A DNA stretch of 28,291 nt from the NCBI GenBank assembly GCA_015680685.1, contig MNCI01023708.1, forward strand, positions 5,077-33,367, given 5' to 3'. The notes under the pieces are model-generated. The model ran no database searches. It was not told the origin of the DNA and saw only the letters and a program-made list of their open reading frames with translations. Position 1 is the first letter of the stretch, and every line of letters begins with the position of its first letter. Position numbers and translations under genes: made by a program. The DNA comes from Gnetum montanum (Eukaryota; Streptophyta; Gnetopsida; Gnetales; Gnetaceae). This document shows, in pieces, positions 1-9,584 of the stretch.

Positions 1-829
1 ATGGCAGGGTTTTGAATTTGACCTGCTTAACAAACTGATATTTGTAACTAACACAGTTATCAAGCCAGAATCATGCAGTTACAATAAGGCAGCAAACAAT
101 TTTATTGTTTGTAAGACTAAATATTCCTAGTGCAGAATAAGCTTTTGAAACCTACAAAGAAGTTTAATCTATGCTGCCAATTGCAGGCCAAGGAGAAATC
201 AAAACATAAAGAACATTAGGAATTCAAAGTTCATAATCTAATTAGATGCACATGGTAGAACAGTTAAAATCGTATTTTGTCACAAAAGCAATTTGATTCT
301 GCACGGATACAAGCAAAGCCTTATCAAGATAATTAACTTCCTCAAGTTGCAACTTCTGCTGTTGTCTGGTTGAAACAAGTCAAAAAACTTATGAAACCTG
401 AGTTATAGTTTTCTGACACTGTAAGTTAGGAGGAAAATTTTTCATAGAAACCAACAGAAAAAAAAACCTCAAAAAAGTCGGGTTAGATTTTCGAAAACTT
501 ACAGCAGACAATTTAGAAATTTCAAATCTTGTGATCCGGACAGAAAAAGAATACCCCTGAATACTGTGGCATTAAAAAAGCAATATAATTTTAACATCAG
601 ATACAAAGCCTCCAAATGTTAATACTGCAAGGCTTTACAAATTCTTGTCCTGCACAAAATTTGAACAGCTACAACAATCAGAATGTAAAATTAATCAATT
701 GTTAGAATAATTTAGCAAGCAACCCACTTTTATTTAAGTGTTTTTGCCACTTTTTCTGAAAAATCTAGCCTATAGCAGTACTTCACAGACAGGAAGGAAT
801 GAATGATTGTAGAAGAAAAGCGGCCTCAG

Positions 830-885
830 AGATCTTGGTGGATAGATGTCATCAAATGACAGAGTCATCAAGAGTAGCAAATATT
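830..885. repeat. Direct repeat copy 1 (~55 bp, partner 1046-1100)
   Basis: It begins AGATCTTGGTGGA and ends ATCAAGAGTAGCAAATATT; the same start and end occur at 1046-1100, 216 bp downstream. The middle differs by substitutions and a small length change. On the minus strand both copies can be read as IFATLD followed by FD and PPRSL, so this may be a duplicated exon piece. Confidence 0.75.
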
Positions 886-1045
886 TCTCACATCATCAGC
901 GAAGATTGAAGATTAAGCCAACGAAACATAAAACAGAAAACCTGTTATAAAACTATAAAAGCCAGCAAATCAGTGAATCAAAACAATTAAAGAGCGTCAG
1001 AGAGCGAGTGAAATTTCGTAACCGATAGTCCGCATAAGCCATCAA

Positions 1046-1100
1046 AGATCTTGGTGGAATCGATTCATCAAATGGAAAACCATCAAGAGTAGCAAATATT
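1046..1100. repeat. Direct repeat copy 2 (partner 830-885)
   Basis: It matches the 830-885 copy at both ends. In the minus-strand frame this copy is uninterrupted (FDESIPPRSL), whereas copy 1 needs a small frameshift to give FDDIYPPRSL. Confidence 0.75.
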
Positions 1101-1212
1101 GTTGTTCTGTCATCGGTCCTGACACATTCCAGAAAAAAAAATAGAACACGAGGCAGCCACGAAATAGTATTCGGATGGAATGCGGCTCCAAATATAGGGG
1201 CAAGTTGAAGCC

Positions 1213-1238
1213 AGGGTTTAGGGTTTTGATTAGGGTTA
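1213..1238 (-). promoter_or_regulatory. Telobox-like AAACCCTAA cluster
   Basis: The plus strand reads AGGGTTTAGGGTTTTG followed by ATTAGGGTTA, that is two to three AAACCCTAA-type units on the minus strand. Such motifs are frequent in leaders and proximal promoters of plant housekeeping genes. The number of units is too small for an interstitial telomere tract. This is the main support for a minus-strand gene start nearby. Confidence 0.35.
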
Positions 1239-1849
1239 TTGATACCCTTTGTTCGAATAGGATGATCTGGGCCATGCCCCGTGCCTTGCTATACTCGTTC
1301 GAGTTTATTGGTAACACACAAGGTGTTGCGGAAATGCCACCGACCACTTCGCTGGATTTTGTGCTGGAAAATAAATAATTATTATCTTAATAAGTTGCGT
1401 TAAAAGAGGAAATTTTTTTACAGAAATTATTGTGTGTTTGTAATAGCTCGACCAATTATCTATACAAATTTTAAGTCTAAATAAATGCCATAGGCATAGC
1501 AAGAATTATTTAACATTAGTTTGATTTTTAACAATATAAAAGTTAAATCTTAGTGAATCAATTTTGGGATTTTATTAATTTGTAAAAGAAAAAGTTTCTC
1601 TCAACCAAATAATAGATATATATCAAAGATATGTAGGTAAACTAGTTTAAACCAAGAACAAAAGTTGGTATAATAACCAAAATAATATGTTAATATAACA
1701 TAACTTTATTTTTTTAGAAATAGGGCAATTTCATATTAAACCTAAGCATACTTTTTATTCCCCTAAATCAAATGTCCAAAAGTCTAGGCTTGTAATAATT
1801 GTACAATCTTCTCTCTTTTCTTTTTGTTCTTTTTTTATTAAACAAAAAG

Positions 1850-1915
1850 GTATGCAGACTTTGAACCTCCATCAAATTTGCAACAAGGTACTTCCTCACA
1901 ATGGAGTAGATTTTG
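1850..1915 (-). repeat. Possible tRNA-like SINE head relic
   Basis: Read on the minus strand, a TGAGGAAGTACC segment (A-box-like) precedes GGTTCAAAGTC (B-box-like, 1857-1867) at a spacing typical of tRNA-derived SINEs. A T-rich tract follows. No target duplication was found, so the call rests only on the paired boxes. Confidence 0.25.
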
Positions 1916-2104
1916 GTTTACAAGACCAACATATTTCATTGTTAATTTAACCAAATCAAAAGTTCAAGTTAGTATATTACATTATATTTAGCAAGTTGCA
2001 AGTTCATCTATAAGGATATGCTAAGATCCCTTCATCTTTCATTAGGGGTGATAGAATTTGGAACCATTTTTCTTAAAGAATATTTACTTTCAAGTTAAAT
2101 TAAA

Positions 2105-2195
2105 ACTTAAAGAATATAACATTACCAACTAGAATTGAACCAAGAACTTAGACCAAAGTTCACTACCAACTACATGACAAGGACATCTCAAAATT
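2105..2195 (-). repeat. Possible tRNA-like SINE relic
   Basis: On the minus strand TGTAGTTGGTAGTG (2161-2174) resembles an A box and GGTTCAATTCT (2131-2141) a B box. The order and spacing fit a Pol III internal promoter. No cloverleaf can be closed, so it is not a tRNA gene. Confidence 0.35.
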
Positions 2196-2572
2196 GGCAG
2201 TTCCCATGAGCAAACCTAATCATAATGTATAAAATTGTATCCTACTTTTCTTTATGTGTTTATTTTCAAAAGATTACCAAAATAGTGAAAAATTCACAAA
2301 ATTCTAACAAAATCCCATCCTACAACAAAGACAATGCGAATAATCATAAAATATTTGAATGGCAAGTTGGGCAAAGTTCCCACATATTTCAAAAAATTCA
2401 TCAAAAGGGTAGAAAATAATTTAGATAGGATTTCAATATAGTTTCAATGTAATGCAACCCAAAATAACAAAAGTTGAGCAAAATATAAACTTAATAAATA
2501 AAATAATAAAAAGATAGCAAAAGGTAGGGCAATAGAGAAGAGTACAAAATTCACAACAAAGTAGGGAGGCAT

Positions 2573-3508
2573 TGATAAAACCTATTTTTCATAAGCCATG
2601 ATATTACCTCTACGATATCATATCTACAACATTGTAGCTCTACATACGTCATTGTTGATGTGATGTAGAGGACCATGGTCAACACTATAAATACCAATCC
2701 TTAGTCATCTTAATGGGACAACTTTCATTCCATCCTTGGCAAAATTCTTGTAGTTTGCTTTTTGTAACTTAGACTTAGCAATAGAGTAAATGTTTGCAGT
2801 GTGGTGTCAAACAGTAGTACAGAATCTTTATTCGAGTGGATTGTACTTTGGCATAATTCATGGTTGAAAATAATGATTAAGATTCTTTCACACCATTGTA
2901 GCATTACACTTAGTTTCTTTATTTTTACTTAGTCATTTTCTTTACTTGGTTTAATTTTCATTTTTTTAACATCTTAACTTTAGTATAGTTCTTTACATTT
3001 TATAAGTACTTTACATTTTATAAGCACTTACTTTTTCCACATTCATTAATAAGGTAGAATGAGTATGACCGATTTCGAGCGTTAAGTATAATCATTTGGT
3101 AACCCAGCAATGACTTCACTTGATTTACTCAATAGTGAATTCACTTGGTAATCCTAGTAACGGTTATATGAACCTAGGATGTGTATGGCAAACCACAAAC
3201 AGATACTTATCGTTGTAGGCTAGGATAGATTTACATTTTTTTTATCACCTAGATTTAGATTTTATTCTCATTTTCATTATGAAAACACTTAGGAGTAATT
3301 TGAGCCTACAACATCATGATATCATATACCTCATTGAGAGTTAAACTATACTACTCACACTTTACTAACTCAAAGTGAGAAGACAATGATCACAAACCAA
3401 TGATCAACCACTAGCATACTTACATTGTGCATACATGGATTACGATCTGGTCATGTGCGCACACTTGTGACTTGTATGGTGGAGTGTTGGAATACCCAAC
3501 CACTCATT
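2573..3508 (+). mobile_element. LTR-A: diverged gypsy-type LTR, plus orientation
   Basis: It starts with TGATAAA directly after a purine-rich tract (GTAGGGAGGCA, 2561-2571). A TATA box CTATAAATAC lies at 2685-2694. It shares the phrases GCAGTGTGGTG, TTATTCGAGTG and the paired TTGGTAACCCAG / TTGGTAATCCTAG motif (near 3097 and 3147) with the LTRs of elements 1 and 2. It ends near CACTCAT (3501-3507). The next bases, TAGGCATCATAG, look like a decayed form of the element 2 primer site TTGGCATCATTG. So this was probably a 5' LTR whose internal part has been lost. The boundaries are inferred from comparison and could be off by a few bases. Confidence 0.75.
2685..2694 (+). promoter_or_regulatory. 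TATA box of LTR-A
   Basis: CTATAAATAC sits at the position equivalent to the TATA boxes in the element 1 and element 2 LTRs. A degenerate GATATC-containing palindrome lies upstream near 2614. Confidence 0.6.
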
Positions 3509-3614
3509 AGGCATCATAGAAAGAAAAAAATTAAATAACCCTTCTTATAGAATTATTAAAGTTTTTCAAAATCTTCTTCTTTCTCTTCTATATCCTCCAA
3601 AATGCTTGCAATTT
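3509..3614. other. Short spacer between two inverted LTRs
   Basis: About 105 bp with an A-rich then T/C-rich composition. It starts with the primer-site-like TAGGCATCATAG. No coding sense. Confidence 0.5.
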
Positions 3615-4140
3615 GATTAAGGTATCCCAACACTCTACCATACAAGTCACAAGTGCTAGTGCATGTTCAAATCATAATTTGCGAATGGACAATGTAATTA
3701 TGCTAGTGATTGATGTTAAGTTCGAGATTGCTGTCTTCCTACTTTGAGTTAGTGAAGTTCAGGTGTATGGTTTAACTCTTAATAGGATATATGATTAGTT
3801 GATGTTATTGGCTCTTAATGCACCTAGTTACAAACATAATGAAAGTTAGAATAACGATCTAAATCTAAGTAATGATAGAAATGTAAATCTACTTTAGCCT
3901 ATAGTGATGAGCATACGATCCTAATTTACCATACACATCATGGGCTCATATAACTATTATTGGGTTATTGAGCATTATGCTATTAGGCAAATCAAGCAAT
4001 AACACCATTGGGATTACCAAACGATTATACTTATGTGCTTAAAACTAGTCATATTCATTCTACTTTACTAATGAACAAGTAAAGTGAAGTGCTTTGAAAA
4101 TGTAAAGAGTGAATATGTGTTGCAAGGCTTGAAAAGGATT
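3615..4140 (-). mobile_element. LTR-B: partial inverted LTR
   Basis: Its reverse complement aligns with LTR-A from about 2990 to 3500: CACTTGTGACTTGTATGGT and GAGTGTTGG occur in both arms, as do the pair of TTGGTAAT-like motifs and CTTTACATTTT. It lacks the U3/TATA half. The arms are clearly diverged, so it is a separate insertion or an old inverted duplication. Together with LTR-A it makes a tail-to-tail inverted repeat with arms of about 450-500 bp. Confidence 0.75.
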
Positions 4141-4860
4141 AAGTGGTGAATTGACACTTTGTACCAATGTTGGAAAATTAGGATTGACCATAGCATATTA
4201 GCAAATAAACTATAGAGAGGAGGTAAGTTATTCACAAATGGAGCTATAGCAGTGGATTTAGGAGCAATAAGGATCATAGTTGATGAAACATGTGTAAAGA
4301 ATGGATTGGTACAGTTGATGAGATTAATATGTTGTAAACTAGGACTATGCAGGTGGGTAGTATGTTGATGATAAAGTCTTGCAGGTAACAAAGTATGAGA
4401 ATCTACATCCTCCATACCATCAGAGATGCTAACAACCCCACCTTCATTATGTTTGTTATTGAGTTGATAGCTCTTACTAAAATTAATGTTAGAATGATCC
4501 ACAAGAAAGTTCACCATAGCCTATGCTTACTGCATTTCAGCATTAGTATTCACCAAAGTTTCATCCATGATAACAAGATATTCTACCAATGTATTTTTCT
4601 CATACTTGTCCAACTTTCCAAGATGATTGGAGTTTAAGAGAAAATACTCTTAAGTTGTTGGAAACATCATACGTAGTCATCCTCCACAACTCATTCTTAG
4701 GAAGTGCAATACTAAGTTCTCATTCCGCACATGCAATCTTATACTCATGCTTGCTTATAGGTGTCATAGCTATCTAAGCTCTCTGCATCTCCACTAGTTT
4801 ATGGATCCAAGTGCTTTATGTCAAGTTGGATTCTTGTCTTGACATGATGTCAACGAATGT
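4068..4860 (-). pseudogene. Unrecognised decayed coding region, minus strand
   Basis: A minus-strand frame from 4517 to 4068 encodes 149 codons. It can be extended upstream through two or three nonsense codons and a frameshift to about 4750, with phrases such as YDVSNNLRVFSLKLQSSWK and GGVVSISDGMEDVDS. The composition (N, S, P, H-rich, with short hydrophilic blocks) is coding-like, not random. The downstream end runs into LTR-B with no U3 between, which suggests a rearranged retroelement. No catalytic motif was found. It may be a gag-like or accessory protein, but I cannot name it. Confidence 0.35.
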
Positions 4861-5360
4861 CTCTGCACATACTTAGAAGAAAATAAGATCAAGTGCAAAT
4901 TTAAAAGTAAACTAAGTAAAAGTAACAAGCATAAGAAAGAAAAAAAAAACAAAATTCCAAGTGCTAAAAAGGACCTATAGGCCACCCAAAAAAAGTTCTT
5001 GACACTAGATACCCTATTGGCCCTCCTTCTAGCATCAAAACTATTCTTGCAAAATTATTCTTCCTAATTGTGCAAGGATACCTCCATTAATCAAATGTTA
5101 AGAACCTAACTTACTATCACAAATGGTCTTTGATGTAATATAACCTTCACTAAGTCAATGATAATGACACAATGAGGCACAAATCTTCGATTAAATGTGG
5201 ACTTAGCCTACTGCACACAAATTAGAAAGAATAGACAAATGATAAACATATATGGTTGAAATACTGAAAATGGCTAATTATTTATTGTTGAAAATTGACT
5301 AAGTATAAAGTGTTGAAAATTTAACAAAGTGTAAAAAAACATGAAAAAGTTACATAAAAT
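4861..5360. other. AT-rich stretch without features
   Basis: No open frame of note, no LTR match and no repeat beyond short A-runs. Probably decayed repeat sequence. Confidence 0.5.
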
Positions 5361-5369
5361 AGTAGAATA
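5361..5369. repeat. SINE target-site duplication, left copy
   Basis: AGTAGAATA, identical to 5549-5557. Confidence 0.7.
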
Positions 5370-5548
5370 CAACAACTAGGTACTATCATTTGAAGTGATG
5401 GTAAGGTGCTTATTTCTTAAGTCGAAGACCTGGGTTCAAGCCTAGGCACATCCACTTGAAGAAGTTAGGCGTTTGCTCATCTACCAACCCTCTCAAGACC
5501 TTACTTAGCAAGATGAGCACTGTGCCTCTAGGTAATGATCCTTTTAAA
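5370..5548 (+). mobile_element. tRNA-derived SINE
   Basis: The 179-bp body is flanked by AGTAGAATA direct repeats (5361-5369 and 5549-5557), a 9-bp target-site duplication. An A-box-like segment, TTGAAGTGATGG (5390-5401), is followed by TAAGG, and a perfect B box GGTTCAAGCC lies at 5433-5442, about 30 bp downstream. This is the layout of a Pol III internal promoter. The 3' end is CCTTTTAA, that is a short T run as in many plant SINEs. The head resembles tRNA-Ser or tRNA-Leu by eye, but no cloverleaf was folded. The undamaged B box and clean target duplication suggest it is younger than its surroundings. Confidence 0.75.
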
Positions 5549-5557
5549 AGTAGAATA
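5549..5557. repeat. SINE target-site duplication, right copy
   Basis: AGTAGAATA, identical to 5361-5369. Confidence 0.7.
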
Positions 5558-6149
5558 TGAGAACTATGATGCGGGGGGAAAGGGTTCATCTCTAAAGAGG
5601 GTTAAACTACAAGTATTGAAGCAAAAACATAAGTAAGGTAGAATAGATAATAAAAACCAAATTCATGAGCATAATATGGGTTTGGAGAGTGAAATTAAAC
5701 CTTTAAAGGGTAAAGGTATGGATGGAGAAGTCATAGGAATAATCTAGAATCAATTTCAAGTCATAACAGGGTTGTTTTGGCTAAGTGTTCTCTCACTGAT
5801 GCTAGAGTTGAAAAAGTTCTAACTTTGAAGACTAACACTAAAGCCTAAAAAATACTAAGTTTGGAGGATTGATGTGGATGTTGCTTGATTATCATGAATG
5901 TTGTGTCAATGCTAATATTAGAGCCTAGATGAGCTATGGTGATCGTGGAGCATGTGGGTAACATTGGGAGGTCTACTACATGTGCTCTTGATTACTCAAA
6001 ATCTCAAAAAGTGCTAGAGATCCTAAGAAATCAACCCTAAAATAGGAGGTTTTAGGCCATATTTATAGGATTAGGGTTGCTAAATTTGAGCCTAGAATTA
6101 AGTGAAGTTTCCTATATGTTAGATTCAACTTCATTCGTGGCAAGGTTGA
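5558..6149. other. Non-coding stretch upstream of the tandem array
   Basis: It contains a purine tract at 5574-5584 (GGGGGGAAAGG) and a perfect 10-bp palindrome CTAATATTAG near 5915. That palindrome and TGATGCTAGAG near 5797 may be outlying units of the array that follows. No reading frame is supported. Confidence 0.4.
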
Positions 6150-7880
6150 CTATGTAAACTAAGCAATATGAGTCCCATCAAGATTGATGCTAGCAATGAT
6201 GCTGACATTAGCATCAGCATCACCAACACTTGAAAAATTTTGCCAGTTTTGACCAAGTATTGATTTAAGTCTTCAAAGACCCCATTTGATACTTGAATAG
6301 ATGTTGAATGATGTCAAGGAACTTGTGAGGCCAACAAATAATGTCAAATATAGGAAGTAATGGTTAAAAAGGAAAAAAATATGGATTTCAAGAGTGTTGA
6401 CATTAACACCAATGCTAGCATAATCATCAACATCAATGCAACTTTGACAAATTTTTTTACATTTTTCCATTTTAATATTTCAAGTCTTCAAGCTCCATTT
6501 GACATCTAAATTGATGCTAAATGCTCTCAAGACAATGTTGAGGAGCATGTAAAGCTAGGACATATGGTTAACTAGTAATTGAAAAGGTCAAGGATCCTAT
6601 TTTAGTAGTCCCTAAAGTGCTAAAAACTTCAGCATCAGCGTCAGCTAAGGAAATTTTTCATTATTTTCCTAAACTAACTTCTCATGCTTCTGGGATGCCC
6701 AATTTAAAGCTAAAATGAGTTATTAGATTTTTTTTGAGACTCGAAGAAGCCTTCAAGCAAGAAAATGTTGCCAAAGATAGTGTTGTTGAGGGTGTTTCTA
6801 TAGGTAATGCTAACATTAGCTTCAACATCACTTAGCCAAAAACACCTTGGTTTGGGCTTTCAAATGCTACCGAAAGTGTCCAAACTGATGTCCATCCTTT
6901 CGGGGATGGTTAGGAGCCATTACGAGGGACTCTAGAAGTCCAAGATGCTACTAAAGATGGTGTTTTTAAGGGTGTTTCTCTAGGTGACGTTGACACTAGT
7001 TGCAACATCACTTAATCAAAAACACCTTAGTTTGAACCTCCAAATGTTGTCAAAAGTGCTCAAAATAATGTCCATCCTTTTGGTACCATCACCAAGGACT
7101 TAAGCCTAAGATGCTATTAGAGATGGTGTTTATAGATGATGCTAATGCTAGCTTCAGTGTCATGTAAAATCAACTAGCTTAAAACACCTTGATTTAGGAC
7201 TTCAAACATTATCGAAAGTGCCCAAACTAAAGTCCATAATTTTGTTAATGGTTAGAAACCACCACCAAGGACTTGTAGATGCCTAATATGCTACCAAAAA
7301 TGGTGTTTTTTAGGGTTCTTTTGTAGGTGATGTTGATCCTAGCTTCACCATTACTTAGCATTACTTAGCCAAAAACACCTTGATTTGGGCCTCCAAATGC
7401 TACTAAAAGTGTTCAAACTAATATCTGTCCTTTTGGGGATGGTTAGGGATCATCACCAAGAATCTATAGAAGCTAGAGATGGTATTTCAAGGATGCTTGT
7501 ATAAATGATGTTGATGATGATGCTTGCATCAACATGAGCATCACCCAAAGTTAGAAAAATTTTAGTCTTAGGATTAAATTGTTTAAATGCCAAAATTTGA
7601 AGGCTATGATGTTGTAGGTGCCTTGGATAACGTCAAAATGCAATTTTAGTGTAGGTGACATGGATGGGATTGTTCGATATTGTAACGAACGTGTTGTTAG
7701 TGGTCAAGGGGGAATGCTAACATGGAATTTGCATCACCTCCAACACTTAGAAAGTTTTTGATTTCCAAAATTTTTCGAGGTCACCAAAAATTAAGCTCAT
7801 ATGCTAGGTTATAAGTTAAAATGGTCCCTAGAAGACTTTGGGAGATAAAAATATGCCTTGTGAAGCTATCTTTAGGGAGT
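6150..7880. repeat. Degenerate ~180-bp tandem array with palindromic cores
   Basis: The marker AACACCTT recurs at 6841, 7021, 7183 and 7374 (spacings 180, 162, 191). It is followed each time by TTTGGGC-like text, AAATGCTAC, AAAGTG, CAAACT and TGTCC. A GATGCTGACATTAGC-type core recurs near 6190, 6400, 6628, 6805, 6985, 7135, 7335, 7510 and 7715. Several cores are inverted repeats: TGATGCT/AGCATCA near 6193, GCTAA/TTAGC near 6809 and TGATGC/GCATCA near 7517. The two best units are exactly 60 codons apart and read GVS.G..DTS or similar in one plus frame, but with nonsense codons. It may be a subterminal repeat block of an old retroelement, or an independent satellite-like array. Confidence 0.65.
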
Positions 7881-8401
7881 TTGATGCTCAAACTCATGTG
7901 GGACAATGTCAAAACCATACTTAGTCTCAATTTGTGGAAAATAAAAAATGTGGGTGTAACACATCCAAACTATGTACAACCAACATTTTCCTTCAACTAA
8001 GGTTCTAACACCTCCCAATATTTTCCTTACCATCTTTAAGCTACCCCACACCTTGTAATCTTCACTTTTTTTTTGGCTATCTTAAACTCACCATGGACAA
8101 CCATACAAAATAATACAAATGAAAAAAATTAAAAATTATATTTTAATATGTTAAATCCAAGTTAATTTCTTTCCTAAAGTATCTCTCATAAAATTTAGAG
8201 TGTTTTAGTTTTATGAATTTTAGGAGGGGTGTTAAAAAAATAATATTAATATTAAATTAAAAATTCAAAGTACATCCCATACTTAACATTAAGTAGCAAA
8301 CATTAAAAATAACATTAAAGGGAAAAAATTTCCAATTTTTAGGATGTCTACTCAAGTGTACAATCTTACAATTAATACTTTAAAAACTCAATAAAGAAAA
8401 G
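7881..8401. other. AT-rich stretch without genes
   Basis: Low-complexity A/T text with runs such as AAAAAAATAATATT. No LTR, coding or RNA signature was seen. Confidence 0.5.
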
Positions 8402-8542
8402 TTAATTATTAGTAGGGAGGATGGTTATTATCCTAACATTATTTACATCATTTTTAAGATATGTGCTTGAGCCTAAAATAATAAAGAATTTGAAGTGGCA
8501 ATAGACATCTTTGGTGAAATACCAACTTTTGTAAAAAAGAAA
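8402..8542 (-). pseudogene. Left part of the old retroelement remnant split by element 1
   Basis: On the minus strand this continues the sequence that stops at 18605 on the other side of element 1, because the two flanks share the GATCC target duplication. The frame here reads WYFTKDVYCHFKFF and LKNDVNNVRIITIL. The composition is coding-like, but no family can be assigned. Confidence 0.35.
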
Positions 8543-8547
8543 GATCC
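8543..8547. repeat. Target-site duplication of element 1, left
   Basis: GATCC directly precedes TGATGAG, and the same five bases directly follow CTCATCA at 18600-18604. Five bp is the usual duplication length for gypsy elements. Confidence 0.9.
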
Positions 8548-8555
8548 TGATGAGA

Positions 8556-8810
8556 GCAGTTACTCTAGTAGTTATTCTAATTATTAGAGTGGTTACTCTA
8601 GCGGTTACTCTAATAGTTATTCTAATTATTACAGTTGTTACTCTAGCGGCTACTCTAGCAGTTATTCTAATTATTAGAGTGTTTACTCTAGCGGTTACTC
8701 TAGTAGTTATTCTAATTATTAGAGTGGTTACCCTAGCGGTTACTTTAACAATTATTCTAATTATTAGAGCGGTTACTCTAATTATTAGAGTAGTTGCTCC
8801 CAAGCCTATA
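8556..8810 (+). repeat. 45-bp tandem repeat in U3 of the 5' LTR
   Basis: The marker AGTTATTCTAATTATT recurs at 8570, 8615, 8660, 8705 and 8750 (AATTATTC), each exactly 45 bp apart, with a shortened last unit. Each monomer contains TAGAGT, four bases, then ACTCTA, a small inverted repeat. Because 45 is divisible by three, both strands stay open here, which creates spurious frames. The array lies just upstream of the TATA box, where enhancer repeats are common in LTRs. Confidence 0.93.
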
Positions 8811-8815
8811 AATAC

Positions 8816-8825
8816 AGTGCCCAAG
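8816..8825 (+). promoter_or_regulatory. TATA box of element 1 5' LTR
   Basis: CTATAAATAC, same as 17844-17853 in the 3' LTR and 2685-2694 in LTR-A. Transcription should start a few tens of bases downstream. Confidence 0.7.
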
Positions 8826-9566
8826 TGCACAATTGAAAGGAAGTCTTTTAGCAGTCAAGTAGCAAAACTCTTGTAGTCTATTTAAAAGTTAGAGTATTTT
8901 CCAAGTGCCTGCAGCAGGAGGTCTAAGTGTGGATGGATCTTTATTCGAGAATTATGTACCTGAGCACACCTTGTGTACAGTAATAAAGACGAGCTTTTCG
9001 ATTCATCCTTGCAACACTTGAGATTTGTTTTCTTATGCATTTCTTTTATTTTATTTTCTTATGCATTTACTTTATTTTATGTACTTTACATTTTTGTTAT
9101 TAGCATAACAATTCATTTTGATCAATTAATGAAATCGTTAAATTACACAAGTACGACCACTTCGAGCATGCATCTAACACTTGGTAACCCAGTAACGATT
9201 AGCGTTTGGTAATCCCAGTAGCATTGCATTGGTTCAGGATGTGTATAGCAAGTGGGAATAGATGTTGGTGTTAGGATTAGTTAAAACTTAGTTAATGAGT
9301 AGTTAAGTTAAATTAGTCACTTAGTTACCTCTCTCCTTCCCTACTAGCGCAGGACATAAAAAGATAAAAGCTATAAAAATCATATGCCTCAAGCTACTTG
9401 ACCATATAATCGTGACATATAGGTAAGTTTGGGAAGACAACAATCAACCAACCCATCCTTCTTCCACAAAGGCGCATAGGCACTTAGTCCTTGGAATTCG
9501 ACCAGATTGTGCATAAAATGCTCATATTCATATGGTTGAGCATAGGGGTATCTCGCTGCTCATCAT

Positions 9567-9584
9567 TGGTGCCATTGCCAGGGA
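9567..9584 (+). promoter_or_regulatory. Primer binding site, tRNA-Asp type
   Basis: TGGTGCCATTGCCAGGGA lies one base after the LTR. It resembles TGGCGCCGTTGCCGGGGA, the complement of the plant tRNA-Asp 3' end used by Athila/Tat elements. The three differences are all at CpG dinucleotides and are all transitions, as expected from deamination of methylated cytosine. Confidence 0.75.

Larger units (their letters stand above)
1..1380 (-). other. Probable 5' region of a minus-strand host gene (unrecognised)
   Basis: On the minus strand this stretch is T-rich with several TGCAG-like acceptor strings, which resembles plant intron sequence. Near 1213-1238 lies an AAACCCTAA-type motif, common in plant gene leaders. 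A minus-strand frame stays open from about 1290 down to about 950. It has no ATG at its start; the first Met is near residue 90. It contains the phrases IFATLDGFPFDESIPPRSL and MAYADYRLRNF. A second, shifted frame over 1042-1347 starts with ATG, and a run of nine A at about 1133-1141 could have shifted the frame. I do not recognise the product. The absence of LTR-like sequence and the higher complexity set it apart from the rest of the window. It could also be a decayed repeat. Confidence 0.3.
1381..2572. other. AT-rich intergenic stretch
   Basis: No convincing coding sequence. It holds a direct repeat of CTTAAAGAATAT near 2072 and 2107 and two weak minus-strand tRNA-like promoter pairs, listed separately. 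The short open frame at 2225-2419 has no recognisable motif. Confidence 0.5.
8548..9565 (+). repeat. 5' LTR of element 1 (1018 bp)
   Basis: From TGATGAG to CTCATCA. It holds a 45-bp tandem array (8556-8810), a TATA box at 8816-8825, a polyadenylation signal AATAAA at 8982-8987, and the paired TTGGTAACCCAG / TTGGTAATCCCAG motifs near 9181 and 9207. It matches 17834-18599 throughout except for the array, which the 3' copy lacks. Confidence 0.93.

Noticed and set aside
1213-1238. Interstitial telomere repeat
   Set aside because: Only two to three imperfect TTTAGGG units; a telobox in a gene leader is the better reading.
2105-2195. Functional tRNA gene
   Set aside because: Boxes are present, but no acceptor stem or cloverleaf can be closed.
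4395-4777. Plus-strand open frames of 80 and 62 codons
   Set aside because: They are opposite to the minus-strand coding-like frame and have no motif of their own.
5574-5584. Polypurine tract of another element
   Set aside because: No LTR start follows it; it is only a purine run.
8556-8810. CRISPR-like array
   Set aside because: The repeats are contiguous with no unique spacers, and the context is a plant LTR.
8402-8876. Long open frames on both strands rich in Thr/Val/Ile/Arg
   Set aside because: They are created by the 45-bp tandem repeat, whose length is a multiple of three. No start, domain or decay pattern supports a protein.
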